Shown here: positions 43,092 through 54,286 of the stretch, one piece after another
How the letters are laid out: each line of letters begins with the position of its first letter
Position numbering within the stretch: the stretch's first letter is position 1
Origin: Flavobacteriaceae bacterium
Lineage (GTDB): Bacteria; Bacteroidota; Bacteroidia; Flavobacteriales; Flavobacteriaceae
Assembly: GCA_029248885.1 (NCBI GenBank)
Contig: JAQWIL010000037.1
Location: 1-64,000, forward strand
Direction: 5' to 3'
Length of the DNA stretch: 64,000 nucleotides
Notes under the pieces: model-generated
What the model saw: the letters and a program-made list of their open reading frames with translations, nothing else
What the model was told of the DNA's origin: nothing
Database searches by the model: none
Position numbers and translations under genes: made by a program

Positions 43092-45665
43092 TTAGCTATT
43101 TCGAAATATCAATTCATCATCAAAAGCATCCAAAAGAATGATTTGTTCTTTGTCAATTTCATTTTCGAGCAGTTTTTTGGCCAACTGATTTAAAACTAGC
43201 GTTTGTATAACTCGTTTGACGGGTCGGGCACCATATTGTGGATCAAACCCCTTTTTGGCCAATAAAACAATCGCTTCTTCTGTTGCATCGATGGTGAGAT
43301 TTTGATCGGACAATCGCTTTGCTAAGCCCTTGATTTGCAAGCTGACAATCTCTTGGATATCTTCTTTACTAAGCGGATTAAACACAATGATATCATCAAT
43401 CCGATTGATAAACTCTGGTCGGATACTTTGACGCATTAAAGTCAACACTTTGTTTTGTGCTTTTTCCATCGCAATATCCAAATTGTCTTCTTGTTTAAAG
43501 CTGTTTTCAATCAATTCGCTTCCCAAGTTACTCGTCATGATGATGATGGCATTTTTAAAATCAGCAACTCGACCTTTGTTATCTGTCAATCGGCCCTCGT
43601 CGAGTACTTGTAGCAAAATATTAAAAGCGTCCGAATGTGCTTTTTCAATCTCATCGAGTAAGATGACCGCATAGGGTCTTCGTCGGACTGCTTCGGTGAG
43701 CTGCCCACCTTCCTCATAACCCACATAACCCGGAGGTGCACCCACCAAACGACTCACTGCGTGCCGTTCTTGAAATTCACTCATATCGATTCGAGTGATG
43801 GCATGATCATCGTCAAACAGCAGTTCCGCCAAGGCCTTTGCCAATTCGGTTTTTCCAACTCCAGTGGTTCCTAAAAACAAAAAGCTCCCCACTGGCTTGT
43901 TTGGGTCTTGAAGGCCTGAACGACTACGACGAACCGCATCGCTAACCGCAACGATTGCACGGTCTTGACCAACGACTCGTTTTTTTAGCTCTGTTTCTAA
44001 TTGAAGAAGTCTTTCTCGCTGACTTTGGATCATTTTGGTAACTGGAATCCCCGTCCATTTGGCCACTACGTCCGCGATGTCTTCTTGATTAACCTCTTCT
44101 TTGACCATTGTACTTTGACTATTGGCGAGTTCTGCCTGTGCGTTTTTGAGCTGTTTCTGCTCATCTTTAATCGTTCCATAGCGCAATTCAGCTACTTTCC
44201 CATAATCGCCCTCACGTTCGGCACGATTGGCATCTAAGCGTAGGCTTTCAATATTGGTTTTGTGTTGCTGAATGCGCTCAATCAGGCCTCGCTCTGCACT
44301 CCATTGTCCAAAAATTTCAGATCGGTCTTCTTTTAGGTTGGCCAGCTCACTGTTTAGGTTTTTGAGTTTTTGCGCATCTTTTTCACGTTTAATTGCTTCA
44401 ATTTCGATTTCGAGCTGCATGATTTTCCGATCTATTGCATCGAGCTCCTCAGGTTTGGAGTTGATCTCCATACGCAATTTGGCAGATGCCTCGTCCATCA
44501 GGTCAATCGCCTTATCGGGGAGAAATCGATTGGTGATATAACGCTCGGAGAGTTTTACCGCTGCAATTACCGCCTCGTCTTTGATGAGTACTTTGTGATG
44601 CTGTTCGTATTTTTCTTTGATACCACGTAGAATTGAGATCGCACTTTCTGTATCTGGTTCTTCTACCATGACTCTTTGAAATCGTCTTTCGAGTGCTTTG
44701 TCTTTTTCAATGTGTCTTTGATACTCGTCGAGGGTTGTGGCACCAACGGTACGCAACTCACCTCTTGCGAGTGCGGGCTTAAGGATATTGGCAGCGTCCA
44801 TGGCACCTTCGCCACCACCTGCGCCGACAAGTGTATGAATTTCATCGATAAACAAGACGATATTTCCAGCACTTTGCACCACCTCTTTCACCACGCTTTT
44901 TAGTCGTTCTTCAAACTCGCCCTTAAATTTCGCACCAGCGACCAATGCGCCCATATCGAGTGCAAAGATTTGCTTGTCTTTGAGGTTGTCTGGCACATCA
45001 CCTGCAATAATGCGATGCGCCAAACCCTCGGCTATGGCGGTTTTTCCTGTTCCGGGTTCGCCGACCAATACGGGGTTGTTTTTTGTACGTCTTGTCAAGA
45101 TTTGGAGAATGCGTCTGATCTCATCATCACGCCCAATCACAGGGTCGAGCTTTCCTTCCTGTGCCATTTGATTTAGATTTCGGGCATATTTGGCTAAAGA
45201 TTGATAGCTATTTTCAGCAGATGCTGAAGTCACGCGCTTGCCTTGGCGCAGTTTGGCAATTGCCTCGCGTACTTGTTTGGCAGTGAGCCCTTGGTCTTTG
45301 AGCAGCTGTGCGGCATTTGACTTGCTAGTGATAATGGCTTGCAATATGTGCTCTACGGCTACAAACTCATCCTTCATCTCTTTAGCAAGGCCTTGCGCAG
45401 CGGTGAGCAAACGACTGCTTTCTGCTGAAAGTGCCAATTGACCGCCTTCGACCTTGGATTTGGATAAAAGATTTTTATCAGCCAATTGACGAACCAATGG
45501 AAGATTGAGATGATACTGATCATACACAAACTGTAAGCTATCCACTTCAAGCAAGGCAGATAAAAAATGATCATTGTCGATTTGGGCATGGGAAGAAGCT
45601 TGTGCCAACTGCTGAGCAGCTTGCACCAATTCTTGTGATTTTAGGGTAAATGTGTTGAGGTTCAT
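43092..45665 (-). CDS. clpB: ATP-dependent chaperone ClpB
   Basis: Hexameric AAA+ disaggregase that works with DnaK to rescue aggregated proteins. The 857-residue protein has the N domain (residues 1-145), NBD1 with Walker A GEPGTGKT (202-209), a coiled-coil M domain (about 400-525, rich in Glu/Lys with ERGLIERI), and NBD2 with Walker A GTTGVGKT and Walker [12 protein letters not shown]. The M domain separates it from ClpA and ClpC. No heat-shock promoter was recognised; a TTGACA about 30 nt before the ATG has no matching -10 element. Confidence 0.97.
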   Translation of the reverse strand: MNLNTFTLKSQELVQAAQQLAQASSHAQIDNDHFLSALLEVDSLQFVYDQYHLNLPLVRQLADKNLLSKSKVEGGQLALSAESSRLLTAAQGLAKEMKDEFVAVEHILQAIITSKSNAAQLLKDQGLTAKQVREAIAKLRQGKRVTSASAENSYQSLAKYARNLNQMAQEGKLDPVIGRDDEIRRILQILTRRTKNNPVLVGEPGTGKTAIAEGLAHRIIAGDVPDNLKDKQIFALDMGALVAGAKFKGEFEERLKSVVKEVVQSAGNIVLFIDEIHTLVGAGGGEGAMDAANILKPALARGELRTVGATTLDEYQRHIEKDKALERRFQRVMVEEPDTESAISILRGIKEKYEQHHKVLIKDEAVIAAVKLSERYITNRFLPDKAIDLMDEASAKLRMEINSKPEELDAIDRKIMQLEIEIEAIKREKDAQKLKNLNSELANLKEDRSEIFGQWSAERGLIERIQQHKTNIESLRLDANRAEREGDYGKVAELRYGTIKDEQKQLKNAQAELANSQSTMVKEEVNQEDIADVVAKWTGIPVTKMIQSQRERLLQLETELKKRVVGQDRAIVAVSDAVRRSRSGLQDPNKPVGSFLFLGTTGVGKTELAKALAELLFDDDHAITRIDMSEFQERHAVSRLVGAPPGYVGYEEGGQLTEAVRRRPYAVILLDEIEKAHSDAFNILLQVLDEGRLTDNKGRVADFKNAIIIMTSNLGSELIENSFKQEDNLDIAMEKAQNKVLTLMRQSIRPEFINRIDDIIVFNPLSKEDIQEIVSLQIKGLAKRLSDQNLTIDATEEAIVLLAKKGFDPQYGARPVKRVIQTLVLNQLAKKLLENEIDKEQIILLDAFDDELIFRNS

Positions 45666-45823
45666 TTTTGTACTTTGTATGTAATTGTCAAGAATGATAC
45701 CTTTTTATAACCACGCCATTTTGACGTATTTTTCAACTTTTAACAGACATTTTGACAAGATTCATAACTCGATCATTGGTTGTGCGCTTTTAATCAATCA
45801 TTATAAAACAAATAAAATATTAG

Positions 45824-45831
45824 TATATTTG
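45824..45831 (+). promoter_or_regulatory. -7 promoter element of T9SS paralogue 4
   Basis: TATATTTG, exact TAnnTTTG, in the 275-nt gap between clpB and the paralogue. It leaves a leader of about 104 nt, as long as that of array copy 1. No G tract is present upstream and no TTG at 17-23 nt. Confidence 0.6.
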
Positions 45832-45908
45832 CAGTACCAAATTTAAAATTAATTAATGCCCCATATCGTTCAAACGTTTTATAAAATCTCGTTTTATCGA
45901 AACTCTTT

Positions 45909-45927
45909 GGGGTTTTTGTTTAACCCT
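45909..45927 (+). promoter_or_regulatory. Leader hairpin, copy 4
   Basis: GGGG (45909-45912), an 11-nt loop, CCCT (45924-45927), with 13 nt to the ATG at 45941. The outer pair becomes G-U, and two loop T's can pair with AA to extend the inner stem. The rest of the leader also keeps short blocks seen in copy 1 (CCAAAT, AATGCnCCA). Confidence 0.48.
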
Positions 45928-45940
45928 TATATTTTATATT

Positions 45941-46723
45941 ATGAATTCGATTCGACTTTATCTATCCCTTTTCCTGATTAGCATATTTACTGTATCTGTT
46001 GCACAAGATGACAAAACCAACATCAATTATCAAAATGCGATAGAGCTTACCGTACAAAATGGCTCTTGTAGCTCTGGTAATCTTGTTGATCTAAACTCAC
46101 TAAGTATCAATTACGGGGATCGTACCTCAAGCTGTGTCTCAGACACACCAATTAAGGATTATGTTTCACTATGGTATAAAGCTACTGTTCCCAGTTCTGG
46201 AAAACTTACAATTGAGACCTTTGGAGTAACTGGCTATGAAGGAGGTTCTGGTTCCATTCTTGTTGCTTACACACTTTCGGGTACAACTTTGACAGAAATT
46301 GGCTGTGGTGCTTATCGTGCAGGAGATGGTGATTTTACAATAATTGAACTCACAGATCAAACCATTGGTTCAGTGATTTATATTATGGCAACTGATAGCT
46401 CACTTGTTACTCAGGAGATCGATAATCCCGGTGTATCTCTTTACAATATTTGCGCCTATAGTCCAGATTCATTGGGAGCATCGGAGATTGACAAACCCAT
46501 GTTGTCGTACTACAGCAACCCCATGGGCAGTCGCCTACGGGTGGAGAGCCCTTACAAAATTCAATCTTTGGCAATCTATGATCTTTTTGGACGAGAAGTA
46601 ATGACCAAAAGCCCGCAAAAACAAAACATCTGGCTCAACACCTATAGCTTATCCTCAGGGGTATATATGCTAAACGTCCAAACCGCTGAAGGCCAGCAAA
46701 CGGTAAAGCTGGTGAAAAAGTAA
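45941..46723 (+). CDS. T9SS-exported single-domain beta-sandwich protein (dispersed paralogue 4)
   Basis: A 260-residue paralogue of the 5.6-9.1 kb array. The signal peptide ends SVA, with Gln as the first mature residue. One domain (about residues 22-180) has INYQNAIELTV, an early Cys, SLWYKATVPSSGKLTIE and YNICAY. The C-terminal ~70 residues are the shared type A sorting domain (SNPMGSRLRVESPYKIQSLAIYDLFGREV), more diverged at the DNA level than the three array copies. It has its own promoter and a homologous leader but no poly-G tract. Function unknown; surface or secreted location is inferred from the sorting domain. Confidence 0.87.
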   Translation: MNSIRLYLSLFLISIFTVSVAQDDKTNINYQNAIELTVQNGSCSSGNLVDLNSLSINYGDRTSSCVSDTPIKDYVSLWYKATVPSSGKLTIETFGVTGYEGGSGSILVAYTLSGTTLTEIGCGAYRAGDGDFTIIELTDQTIGSVIYIMATDSSLVTQEIDNPGVSLYNICAYSPDSLGASEIDKPMLSYYSNPMGSRLRVESPYKIQSLAIYDLFGREVMTKSPQKQNIWLNTYSLSSGVYMLNVQTAEGQQTVKLVKK

Positions 46724-46869
46724 TACACAAGACTTCGATTATACTAATTTTTGGGGTTTTAGGGATGCGCTGCTTGGGTTTGATTAGCGTATCAACCTTG
46801 TTAAATAATCGGTGTATAACTTCCACTCCAACACCAAAAAAAAGATGTGGAATTGTTTGCGGTTTGCTG

Positions 46870-46877
46870 TATTTTTG
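46870..46877 (+). promoter_or_regulatory. -7 promoter element of glyA
   Basis: TATTTTTG, exact TAnnTTTG, 15 nt before the ATG at 46893. A TTG at 46853-46855 is only 14 nt upstream, shorter than the usual spacing. The position supports the ATG at 46893 over earlier in-frame starts. Confidence 0.58.
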
Positions 46878-46892
46878 CACTTTGTTATGATT

Positions 46893-48173
46893 ATGGAAAA
46901 CGCAAGAGATCACCAGCTATTTGAACTTATTGAAGCCGAACACCAACGCCAAATCAATGGGCTTGAGTTGATTGCTTCTGAAAATTTTACCAGTCCACAG
47001 GTTATGGAAGCCACGGGATCGGTATTGACGAACAAATATGCAGAGGGCTATCCTGGCAAACGTTACTACGGAGGTTGCGAAGTGGTTGATGAGGTTGAAA
47101 ATCTGGCCATAGAACGTGTAAAAACGCTTTTTGGGGCTGATTATGCAAACGTCCAACCGCATTCTGGCTCGCAAGCCAATACGGCAGTATATCATGCTTT
47201 TATCAAGCCTGGAGATAAGATTATGGGTTTTGACCTTGCCCACGGAGGACATCTTACCCATGGTTCGCCAGTCAACTTCTCTGGTCGTATTTACAAAGCG
47301 GTATTTTATGGGGTTGACAAAGAAACCGGACTCCTAAACTATGATACCATACAGGAGATTGCAGAGAGAGAAAAGCCGCAAATGATTATCGCAGGGGCGT
47401 CTGCTTACTCCCGTGATATCGACTTTAAGCGTTTTCGAGAAATCGCCGACAGTGTAGGTGCTTTTTTACTCGCTGATATTTCTCATCCCTCTGGTTTGAT
47501 CGCCAAGGGATTGCTCAATGATCCAATTCCACATTGCCATGTGGTAACCACCACCACCCATAAAACCCTACGAGGGCCAAGAGGTGGTTTGATTTTGATG
47601 GGTAAGGATTTTGAAAACCCTTTTGGAATCACGCTGAAAAGTGGAAAAAAACGTATGATGTCATCATTGGTTGATGGAGGTGTGTTTCCTGGAAATCAAG
47701 GTGGTCCTCTTGAACATGTCGTTGCTGCAAAAGCAGTTGCTTTTGGTGAAGCTCTTAGTGATGAGTTTATGCATTATATCGTTGGGGTGCGCAACAATGC
47801 ACAAGCCATGGCAAACGCATTGCTATCCCGTGACTACAATATCATTTCTGGAGGCACAGACAATCATATGATGCTTTTGGATTTACGCAACAAAGACATT
47901 TCTGGTAAAGATGCTGAAAACGCGTTGGTCAAAGCCGAAATTACAGCCAACAAAAACATGGTGCCTTTCGATGATAAATCACCTTTTGTAACGTCAGGAA
48001 TTCGCTTTGGAACGGCTGCTATTACGACTCGTGGTTTACAGGAAAGTGATATGGAACATGTGGTTGATCTTATCGATCGGGCCATTCAAAATCACACAGA
48101 CGAAAGCACATTGGAAAGCATTGGACAAGAAGTGCACGAGCTAATGTCGCACCGTCCTTTGTTTATCGCCTAA
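46893..48173 (+). CDS. glyA: Serine hydroxymethyltransferase
   Basis: PLP enzyme that interconverts serine and glycine and supplies 5,10-methylene-tetrahydrofolate. The 426-residue protein begins [20 protein letters not shown], with [37 protein letters not shown], and the PLP lysine in [16 protein letters not shown]. In-frame codons back to 46812 lie upstream of the -7 box and are not expected to be translated. Its stop overlaps the 3' end of the convergent beta-helix gene by 4 nt. Confidence 0.97.
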   Translation: MENARDHQLFELIEAEHQRQINGLELIASENFTSPQVMEATGSVLTNKYAEGYPGKRYYGGCEVVDEVENLAIERVKTLFGADYANVQPHSGSQANTAVYHAFIKPGDKIMGFDLAHGGHLTHGSPVNFSGRIYKAVFYGVDKETGLLNYDTIQEIAEREKPQMIIAGASAYSRDIDFKRFREIADSVGAFLLADISHPSGLIAKGLLNDPIPHCHVVTTTTHKTLRGPRGGLILMGKDFENPFGITLKSGKKRMMSSLVDGGVFPGNQGGPLEHVVAAKAVAFGEALSDEFMHYIVGVRNNAQAMANALLSRDYNIISGGTDNHMMLLDLRNKDISGKDAENALVKAEITANKNMVPFDDKSPFVTSGIRFGTAAITTRGLQESDMEHVVDLIDRAIQNHTDESTLESIGQEVHELMSHRPLFIA

Positions 48174-49726
48174 TCTTCTTCTTCGAAAACCTCATGCTGA
48201 AGTGCTCCCAAATCGGGTGAAAGCGTGCGATCTGTACCATTCAGATCTAGCGGAACACTAGCTGCATGGATGGTATTTCCCAATCCGATGACTTCACTGT
48301 CTTGGGATATCCGAAAATCGTTTTCACTTGGTTGACGAAACGCAGTTTGTTTATTCAGGATCAATTTGGGGTATAAGCTTGAAGAGCTAAAATCGTAATA
48401 GGGATTTTTAAAAATGGTCTCATCTGCTGGCGAAAAGCGCAGTGCCGTATGGTCTAGCGAAAACGAAAGTTCTTGATCGCCCCTTTGTTCCACACCAAAT
48501 TCCACAGTTTGGTTCCCATCGATTATGCAGTTGGCAAATACTGCTTTTTCGAGGGGCATGATGAAATCTTCGGTTTCAGAAATCGGTATATAATCATTGA
48601 GAATCACAGCTGGAGTCGAGCGAAAACTACGGTTCCAGTAATTTCCAAAGGTACAATGTGTAAACTCATAAGACCCACCAATGTTCCCATAAAAGGAAGC
48701 GTTACCTGCATTTCCAAAAATTGAGTTCACAGCGCTTACATGTCCTGTTTTTGCCCATAAGCCAACAGCACTGCTATTGTGGATTTGGGTTTGCTCCAAG
48801 ACCAGCGTTGGGTTTTCCGTCTCGTCGTTGTAGTCCATCAAAATCCCAACAGATGCGTTTTTGATTGTGGCATGACGAAAAATGTGATTCGTACTGCCAG
48901 CAGTTAGCCAAATGGCGCCCCATTGCCCAGGAATATTTTCAAAAAACGGTTCGAGTCGATCCCCTTCAAAAATGACTTCCCCTTCTTGCAATTCAGGATC
49001 AGCACTTTGTTCGCCAAGTACATGTACACTGCTAGACTGCGCAGCAATCAGACCCGAATTCTCATGAAAGTGAATTCGTGCGCCTGCCTCAAAACGAACT
49101 GTTTTTTCTGTTGGCACGCCAGCATATCCATAGATGACATAAGGACGTTCATTGGAAAAAACCAATTCGTCATCTTCCAAATAAAAACCTTCGATACCAA
49201 GTACATTTCCTTCATCATCGGTTGTTAATGGAATGATTTCTTTAAAACCGTCACGATCTCGCTCTGGATATAAAAATATGGCGTCTTTGACCAGTGTAAC
49301 GAGTTCAACGGAATGCTCATCGACTAGAAGTTGATCATTGTAAAGAAAGTCAGTCGCAGAGGCCGCATAGTCTTCGATATCCACTGTGGTTTCGATAAAT
49401 ACATAGATACTGTCTTTTGCAAGGATTTCGATGTCGTTAAAATCTTGCCCATGCATACCGTCTACGTTTAGGCGAAATTGGGAATCACTGCCTTGACCCA
49501 AACGAATCGAACCGATTTCGATATTTTGATCTGATCGGTTGTAAATTCTCATATTGTAAGTCGAAGAACCAATTGTGGTAAACACAGTGTCGAGATAGAC
49601 GGTGTCATTGCTAAATCCGATGTCTTCTGCTTGCGCCGGAGAGAAGCGCAAGTCATAGTCACAGGCCTTGGTCAAACCGATTGCTATAAGAAGACAGATA
49701 ATCTTTGCCCATTTATGATACTTCAT
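48170..49726 (-). CDS. Lipoprotein with predicted right-handed beta-helix
   Basis: A 518-residue lipoprotein with lipobox LTKAC (Cys22). The N-terminal part (about 30-150) looks like a beta-sandwich. From about residue 200 a series of short strands ([63 protein letters not shown]) gives the rung pattern of a parallel beta helix, as in polysaccharide-active or adhesive proteins. No catalytic motif was identified. It ends [12 protein letters not shown]. It overlaps the upstream glutaminyl cyclase gene by 4 nt (ATGA), so the two are one operon. Confidence 0.83.
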   Translation of the reverse strand: MKYHKWAKIICLLIAIGLTKACDYDLRFSPAQAEDIGFSNDTVYLDTVFTTIGSSTYNMRIYNRSDQNIEIGSIRLGQGSDSQFRLNVDGMHGQDFNDIEILAKDSIYVFIETTVDIEDYAASATDFLYNDQLLVDEHSVELVTLVKDAIFLYPERDRDGFKEIIPLTTDDEGNVLGIEGFYLEDDELVFSNERPYVIYGYAGVPTEKTVRFEAGARIHFHENSGLIAAQSSSVHVLGEQSADPELQEGEVIFEGDRLEPFFENIPGQWGAIWLTAGSTNHIFRHATIKNASVGILMDYNDETENPTLVLEQTQIHNSSAVGLWAKTGHVSAVNSIFGNAGNASFYGNIGGSYEFTHCTFGNYWNRSFRSTPAVILNDYIPISETEDFIMPLEKAVFANCIIDGNQTVEFGVEQRGDQELSFSLDHTALRFSPADETIFKNPYYDFSSSSLYPKLILNKQTAFRQPSENDFRISQDSEVIGLGNTIHAASVPLDLNGTDRTLSPDLGALQHEVFEEED

Positions 49727-50751
49727 TCTTTCTTTACAATTTCGACTTCAAAGAGCTTGTCCCAGTATTTGCCAGTGACGAAAAAGCTGTTGCGTTTGGG
49801 ATGATAGGCAATCCCATTAAACACATCGAGCTGTGGGTGTTGTGTCACTTGTTCTTTCAGACCAGAAAAATCAACAACCCCAACCACCTGACCTGTAGTG
49901 GGCTTGATGATCAAAACCACTTCTTTATTGAACTGGTAGGTGTTGGCATAAATCAAGCCGTTGGCATATTCTAACTCATTGACCTTACTGATGATTTTGT
50001 TGTGCGTAACAATGTCCACATACCCATTCTCAGCAAAAGTAATGGGGTCAAGTTTCCACAGTTTTTCAGTTCCATCTGTTTTGTACACTATGGTACCGTC
50101 GTTGCACAGTCCCCAACCTTCTTTGCTTTTGTCATAATTAAACGAACGTAGGAGCTTAAAGTTGTTTGGATCATAGATAAAACCGAGGTTTTCCTTCCAA
50201 GTCAACTGAACGGCCTCGTCATTAATAAAGGTAAGTCCCTCGCCGAAATAGGAGGCGTCAAGGGGTAGTTTTTGGATCACTTCCCCGGTTGCAAACGCTG
50301 TTTTCCGTATCGATGAAAGTCCATATTGTCCAGTGCTTTCGTACAATATCCCTTGATAAAACTCCAACCCTTGGGTATAGGCATCTTTATCATGAGGATA
50401 GGAGTTGATGAGTTTGTAGGTGTAAATATCAGGGGCTTTGTTGGCAAACACAACAAACTGCTCACGAATCGAAAAGGGCTTGTCACCTGCTTTAAAATCA
50501 GCCACCAAACGCTGATTGCCTAATGATTCGATGATCGTATAATAACCATCAATGAGTCTGCCATTAAGAGAGAAACGTAGGTCGTTGAGACTGTGTTCTT
50601 TTGGATTGGACAAACTGAAAAACAAGGTATCTCCAATGGCCAACTTGTTTTTATCCCCATTGGTGGATAATGAAAAATGCCCGGGAGAAATGGAGCTGCA
50701 ACCAGACAGTAGTATAAGGAGAAAAAAACAGAGAATTCTCATGATGTGCAA
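49723..50751 (-). CDS. Glutaminyl-peptide cyclotransferase, plant-type (glutamine cyclotransferase family)
   Basis: A 342-residue exported lipoprotein (lipobox LSGC, Cys18) with an N-terminal beta domain (about 20-115) and a five-bladed propeller of the plant-type glutaminyl cyclase family: YTQGLEFYQGILYESTGQYGLSSI, YFGEGLTFI, LTWKENLGFIYD, EGWGLCNDG, NELEYANGLIYAN. The enzyme turns N-terminal Gln into pyroglutamate. Its envelope location fits a role on exported proteins; several exported proteins in this window appear to start with Gln after signal cleavage. It is the first gene of a two-gene operon with the beta-helix lipoprotein. Confidence 0.92.
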   Translation of the reverse strand: MHIMRILCFFLLILLSGCSSISPGHFSLSTNGDKNKLAIGDTLFFSLSNPKEHSLNDLRFSLNGRLIDGYYTIIESLGNQRLVADFKAGDKPFSIREQFVVFANKAPDIYTYKLINSYPHDKDAYTQGLEFYQGILYESTGQYGLSSIRKTAFATGEVIQKLPLDASYFGEGLTFINDEAVQLTWKENLGFIYDPNNFKLLRSFNYDKSKEGWGLCNDGTIVYKTDGTEKLWKLDPITFAENGYVDIVTHNKIISKVNELEYANGLIYANTYQFNKEVVLIIKPTTGQVVGVVDFSGLKEQVTQHPQLDVFNGIAYHPKRNSFFVTGKYWDKLFEVEIVKKE

Positions 50752-50763
50752 TTGATAACGAAA

Positions 50764-50785
50764 TTATTCAATAATTATTGAATAA
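50764..50785. repeat. Perfect 22-bp palindrome upstream of the SRP RNA gene
   Basis: TTATTCAATAA (50764-50774) followed directly by TTATTGAATAA (50775-50785), an 11-bp arm without spacer. The TTG at 50778-50780 that serves as -33 element of the SRP RNA promoter is inside it. This is the placement expected for an operator, although the DNA is A/T-rich. Confidence 0.55.
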
Positions 50786-50810
50786 GAAAATCCGAATCAG
50801 GTTATATTTG
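50778..50810 (+). promoter_or_regulatory. Promoter of the SRP RNA gene
   Basis: TTG at 50778-50780, a 22-nt spacer, and TATATTTG at 50803-50810. The RNA's first paired base (G50815) lies 5 nt past the box, which fits the usual start distance. Confidence 0.75.
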
Positions 50811-50814
50811 CAAT

Positions 50815-50916
50815 GGGTAAGTTCTACACAACCAGCTCCTGCCAAATCCCCCAGGGTGGGAACGCAGCAAGGGTAGGCAGTTGTAGCGGTGTGATGTAGG
50901 TCGCTTACCCTTTTTT
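50815..50916 (+). ncRNA. ffs: Signal recognition particle RNA, small bacterial type
   Basis: RNA scaffold of the signal recognition particle (Ffh partner). The ends pair: GGGTAAG (50815-50821) with CTTACCC (50904-50910), followed by TTTTTT as terminator. Domain IV is closed by CTGCC (50839-50843) and GGCAG (50876-50880) and contains the conserved asymmetric and symmetric loops, read as CAGGGTGGGAACGCAGCAAG around 50852-50871, comparable to GGAAGCAGCCAAGG in Escherichia coli 4.5S RNA. Length about 100 nt is normal. Confidence 0.9.
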
Positions 50917-50926
50917 ATCTTATTTG

Positions 50927-51727
50927 ATGCAAGTTGTATTTATCACAGGCGGATCGACGGGAATTGGAAGAGCAACAGGGAAATTGTTACAATCCAATGC
51001 TTATACTGTGATTGGTACCAGTCGTACTCCAGACCGCTACACAGATCATCCTTTTCCTTTGATACAGATGGACTTGCACGATGCCCTATCGATACAAAAA
51101 GCAGTAGAAACCGTGGCTTCTCAATATGGTGCTATAGACGTACTTGTCAACAATGCAGGAAAAGGAATAGCAGGACCCATAGAAGAAACACCACTAGATG
51201 AAATCCGCAGTGTTTTTGAAACCAACTTGGTTGGTGCAACGGCCGTGATCCAATCGGTACTTCCTATCATGCGGACACAAAACAAAGGAAAAATCATCAA
51301 TATTACTTCCATAGCGGGTTATTCTGGTTTGCCCTTTCGGGCTGCATATTCGGCAACGAAAAGTGCACTGCATATGCTAACAGAAAGCCTTCGACTCGAG
51401 CTAAGACCGACCAGCATCCAGTGTTGTACACTTGCTCCTGGAGACGTGGCGACCAATATTTCACAGGGTAGATACCATGTACCTGTAAAGGAAAACTCTC
51501 CCTATCAAGCGATTTATGGGGCTGCCAGAAAAGATATGGATACACATGTAGATGATGGAGTTTCGGCAAAAATTGTTGCGAATTCTATCTATCGTCTTAT
51601 TCGAAAAAACAAACTCAAACCCCACTATACTGTCGGGCCGTTTTTACAGCGTTTTTCTGTATATTTAAAGTCCTATTTACCTGCAAAACTCTATGAGTTC
51701 ATCCTCAGTAAATTTTATAAACTCTAA
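50927..51727 (+). CDS. Short-chain dehydrogenase/reductase
   Basis: A 266-residue NAD(P)-dependent oxidoreductase of the classical SDR type. The cofactor motif is TGGSTGIG near residues 7-14, NNAG near residue 80, Ser in INITSIAGYSG, and the active site YSATKSA. The hydrophobic C-terminal tail (about 225-260) may associate with membrane. Substrate unknown. The ATG at 50927 lies 10 nt after the SRP RNA terminator, so any promoter of its own would overlap the SRP gene; readthrough is possible. It runs into the aldolase gene 12 nt downstream. Confidence 0.91.
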   Translation: MQVVFITGGSTGIGRATGKLLQSNAYTVIGTSRTPDRYTDHPFPLIQMDLHDALSIQKAVETVASQYGAIDVLVNNAGKGIAGPIEETPLDEIRSVFETNLVGATAVIQSVLPIMRTQNKGKIINITSIAGYSGLPFRAAYSATKSALHMLTESLRLELRPTSIQCCTLAPGDVATNISQGRYHVPVKENSPYQAIYGAARKDMDTHVDDGVSAKIVANSIYRLIRKNKLKPHYTVGPFLQRFSVYLKSYLPAKLYEFILSKFYKL

Positions 51728-51739
51728 TCAACAAACAAC

Positions 51740-52393
51740 ATGAAGTTTTTTATCGATACTGCCAATCTTGAACAAATCAAAGAAGCCCAAGCCTTAGGCA
51801 TTTTAGATGGGGTTACCACCAACCCGTCACTTATGGCCAAAGAAGGCATCACTGGGCAAGACAATATTTTAAAGCATTATGTTGACATCTGTTCTGCGGT
51901 AACAGGAGATGTGTCTGCAGAAGTGATTGCAACAGACTATGAAGGGATTGTTCAAGAGGGCGATGCTTTGGCTGCCTTACATCCTCAAATTGTTGTTAAG
52001 GTCCCCATGATTAAGGACGGGATAAAGGCCATTCGCTATTTTTCTGATAAAGGCATTAAAACCAATTGCACCTTGGTGTTTTCTGCTGGACAAGCCCTTT
52101 TAGCTGCCAAAGCAGGGGCAACCTATGTTTCGCCGTTTATTGGACGTTTGGATGATATTTCGACAGATGGCTTAAACCTGATCGATGAAATTCGAGTGAT
52201 TTATGACAACTACGATTTCAATACTCAAATTTTAGCTGCCTCTGTCCGCCATACGATGCATGTACTTGAGTGTGCCAAAATCGGAGCCGACGTGATGACA
52301 GGGCCGTTGAGTTCGATTGTGGGCTTGCTGAAACATCCATTAACCGACAGTGGTTTGGCACAATTCTTAGCAGATCATAAAAAAGGAAACTAA
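51740..52393 (+). CDS. Fructose-6-phosphate aldolase / transaldolase (TalC family)
   Basis: A 217-residue class I aldolase of the small transaldolase group. MKFFIDTANLEQIKEA, GVTTNPSLMAKEG, the Schiff-base Lys87 in VVKVPM, TNCTLVFSAGQALLAAKAGATYVSPFIGRLDD and the C-terminal ASVRHTMHV are typical. Members act either as fructose-6-phosphate aldolase or as true transaldolase; in Bacteroidota the annotation is usually transaldolase and sequence alone does not settle it. It is likely cotranscribed with the upstream dehydrogenase gene. Confidence 0.93.
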   Translation: MKFFIDTANLEQIKEAQALGILDGVTTNPSLMAKEGITGQDNILKHYVDICSAVTGDVSAEVIATDYEGIVQEGDALAALHPQIVVKVPMIKDGIKAIRYFSDKGIKTNCTLVFSAGQALLAAKAGATYVSPFIGRLDDISTDGLNLIDEIRVIYDNYDFNTQILAASVRHTMHVLECAKIGADVMTGPLSSIVGLLKHPLTDSGLAQFLADHKKGN

Positions 52394-52406
52394 ATCTTTT
52401 GGCGTA

Positions 52407-52436
52407 TTGGTAAAGCTGGGGTTTTGTGTACTTTTG
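52407..52436 (+). promoter_or_regulatory. Promoter of the ABC-F gene
   Basis: TTG at 52407-52409, a 19-nt spacer, and TACTTTTG at 52429-52436, a full match. The -7 box ends 18 nt before the ATG at 52455. Confidence 0.75.
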
Positions 52437-52445
52437 CCACTTTAG

Positions 52446-54283
<1,838 letters not shown>

Positions 54284-54286
54284 TTG

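Noticed and set aside
45666..45700. TTGACA upstream of clpB as a sigma-70 type -35 box
   Set aside because: No matching -10 hexamer at 16-18 nt, and Bacteroidota promoters use TAnnTTTG.
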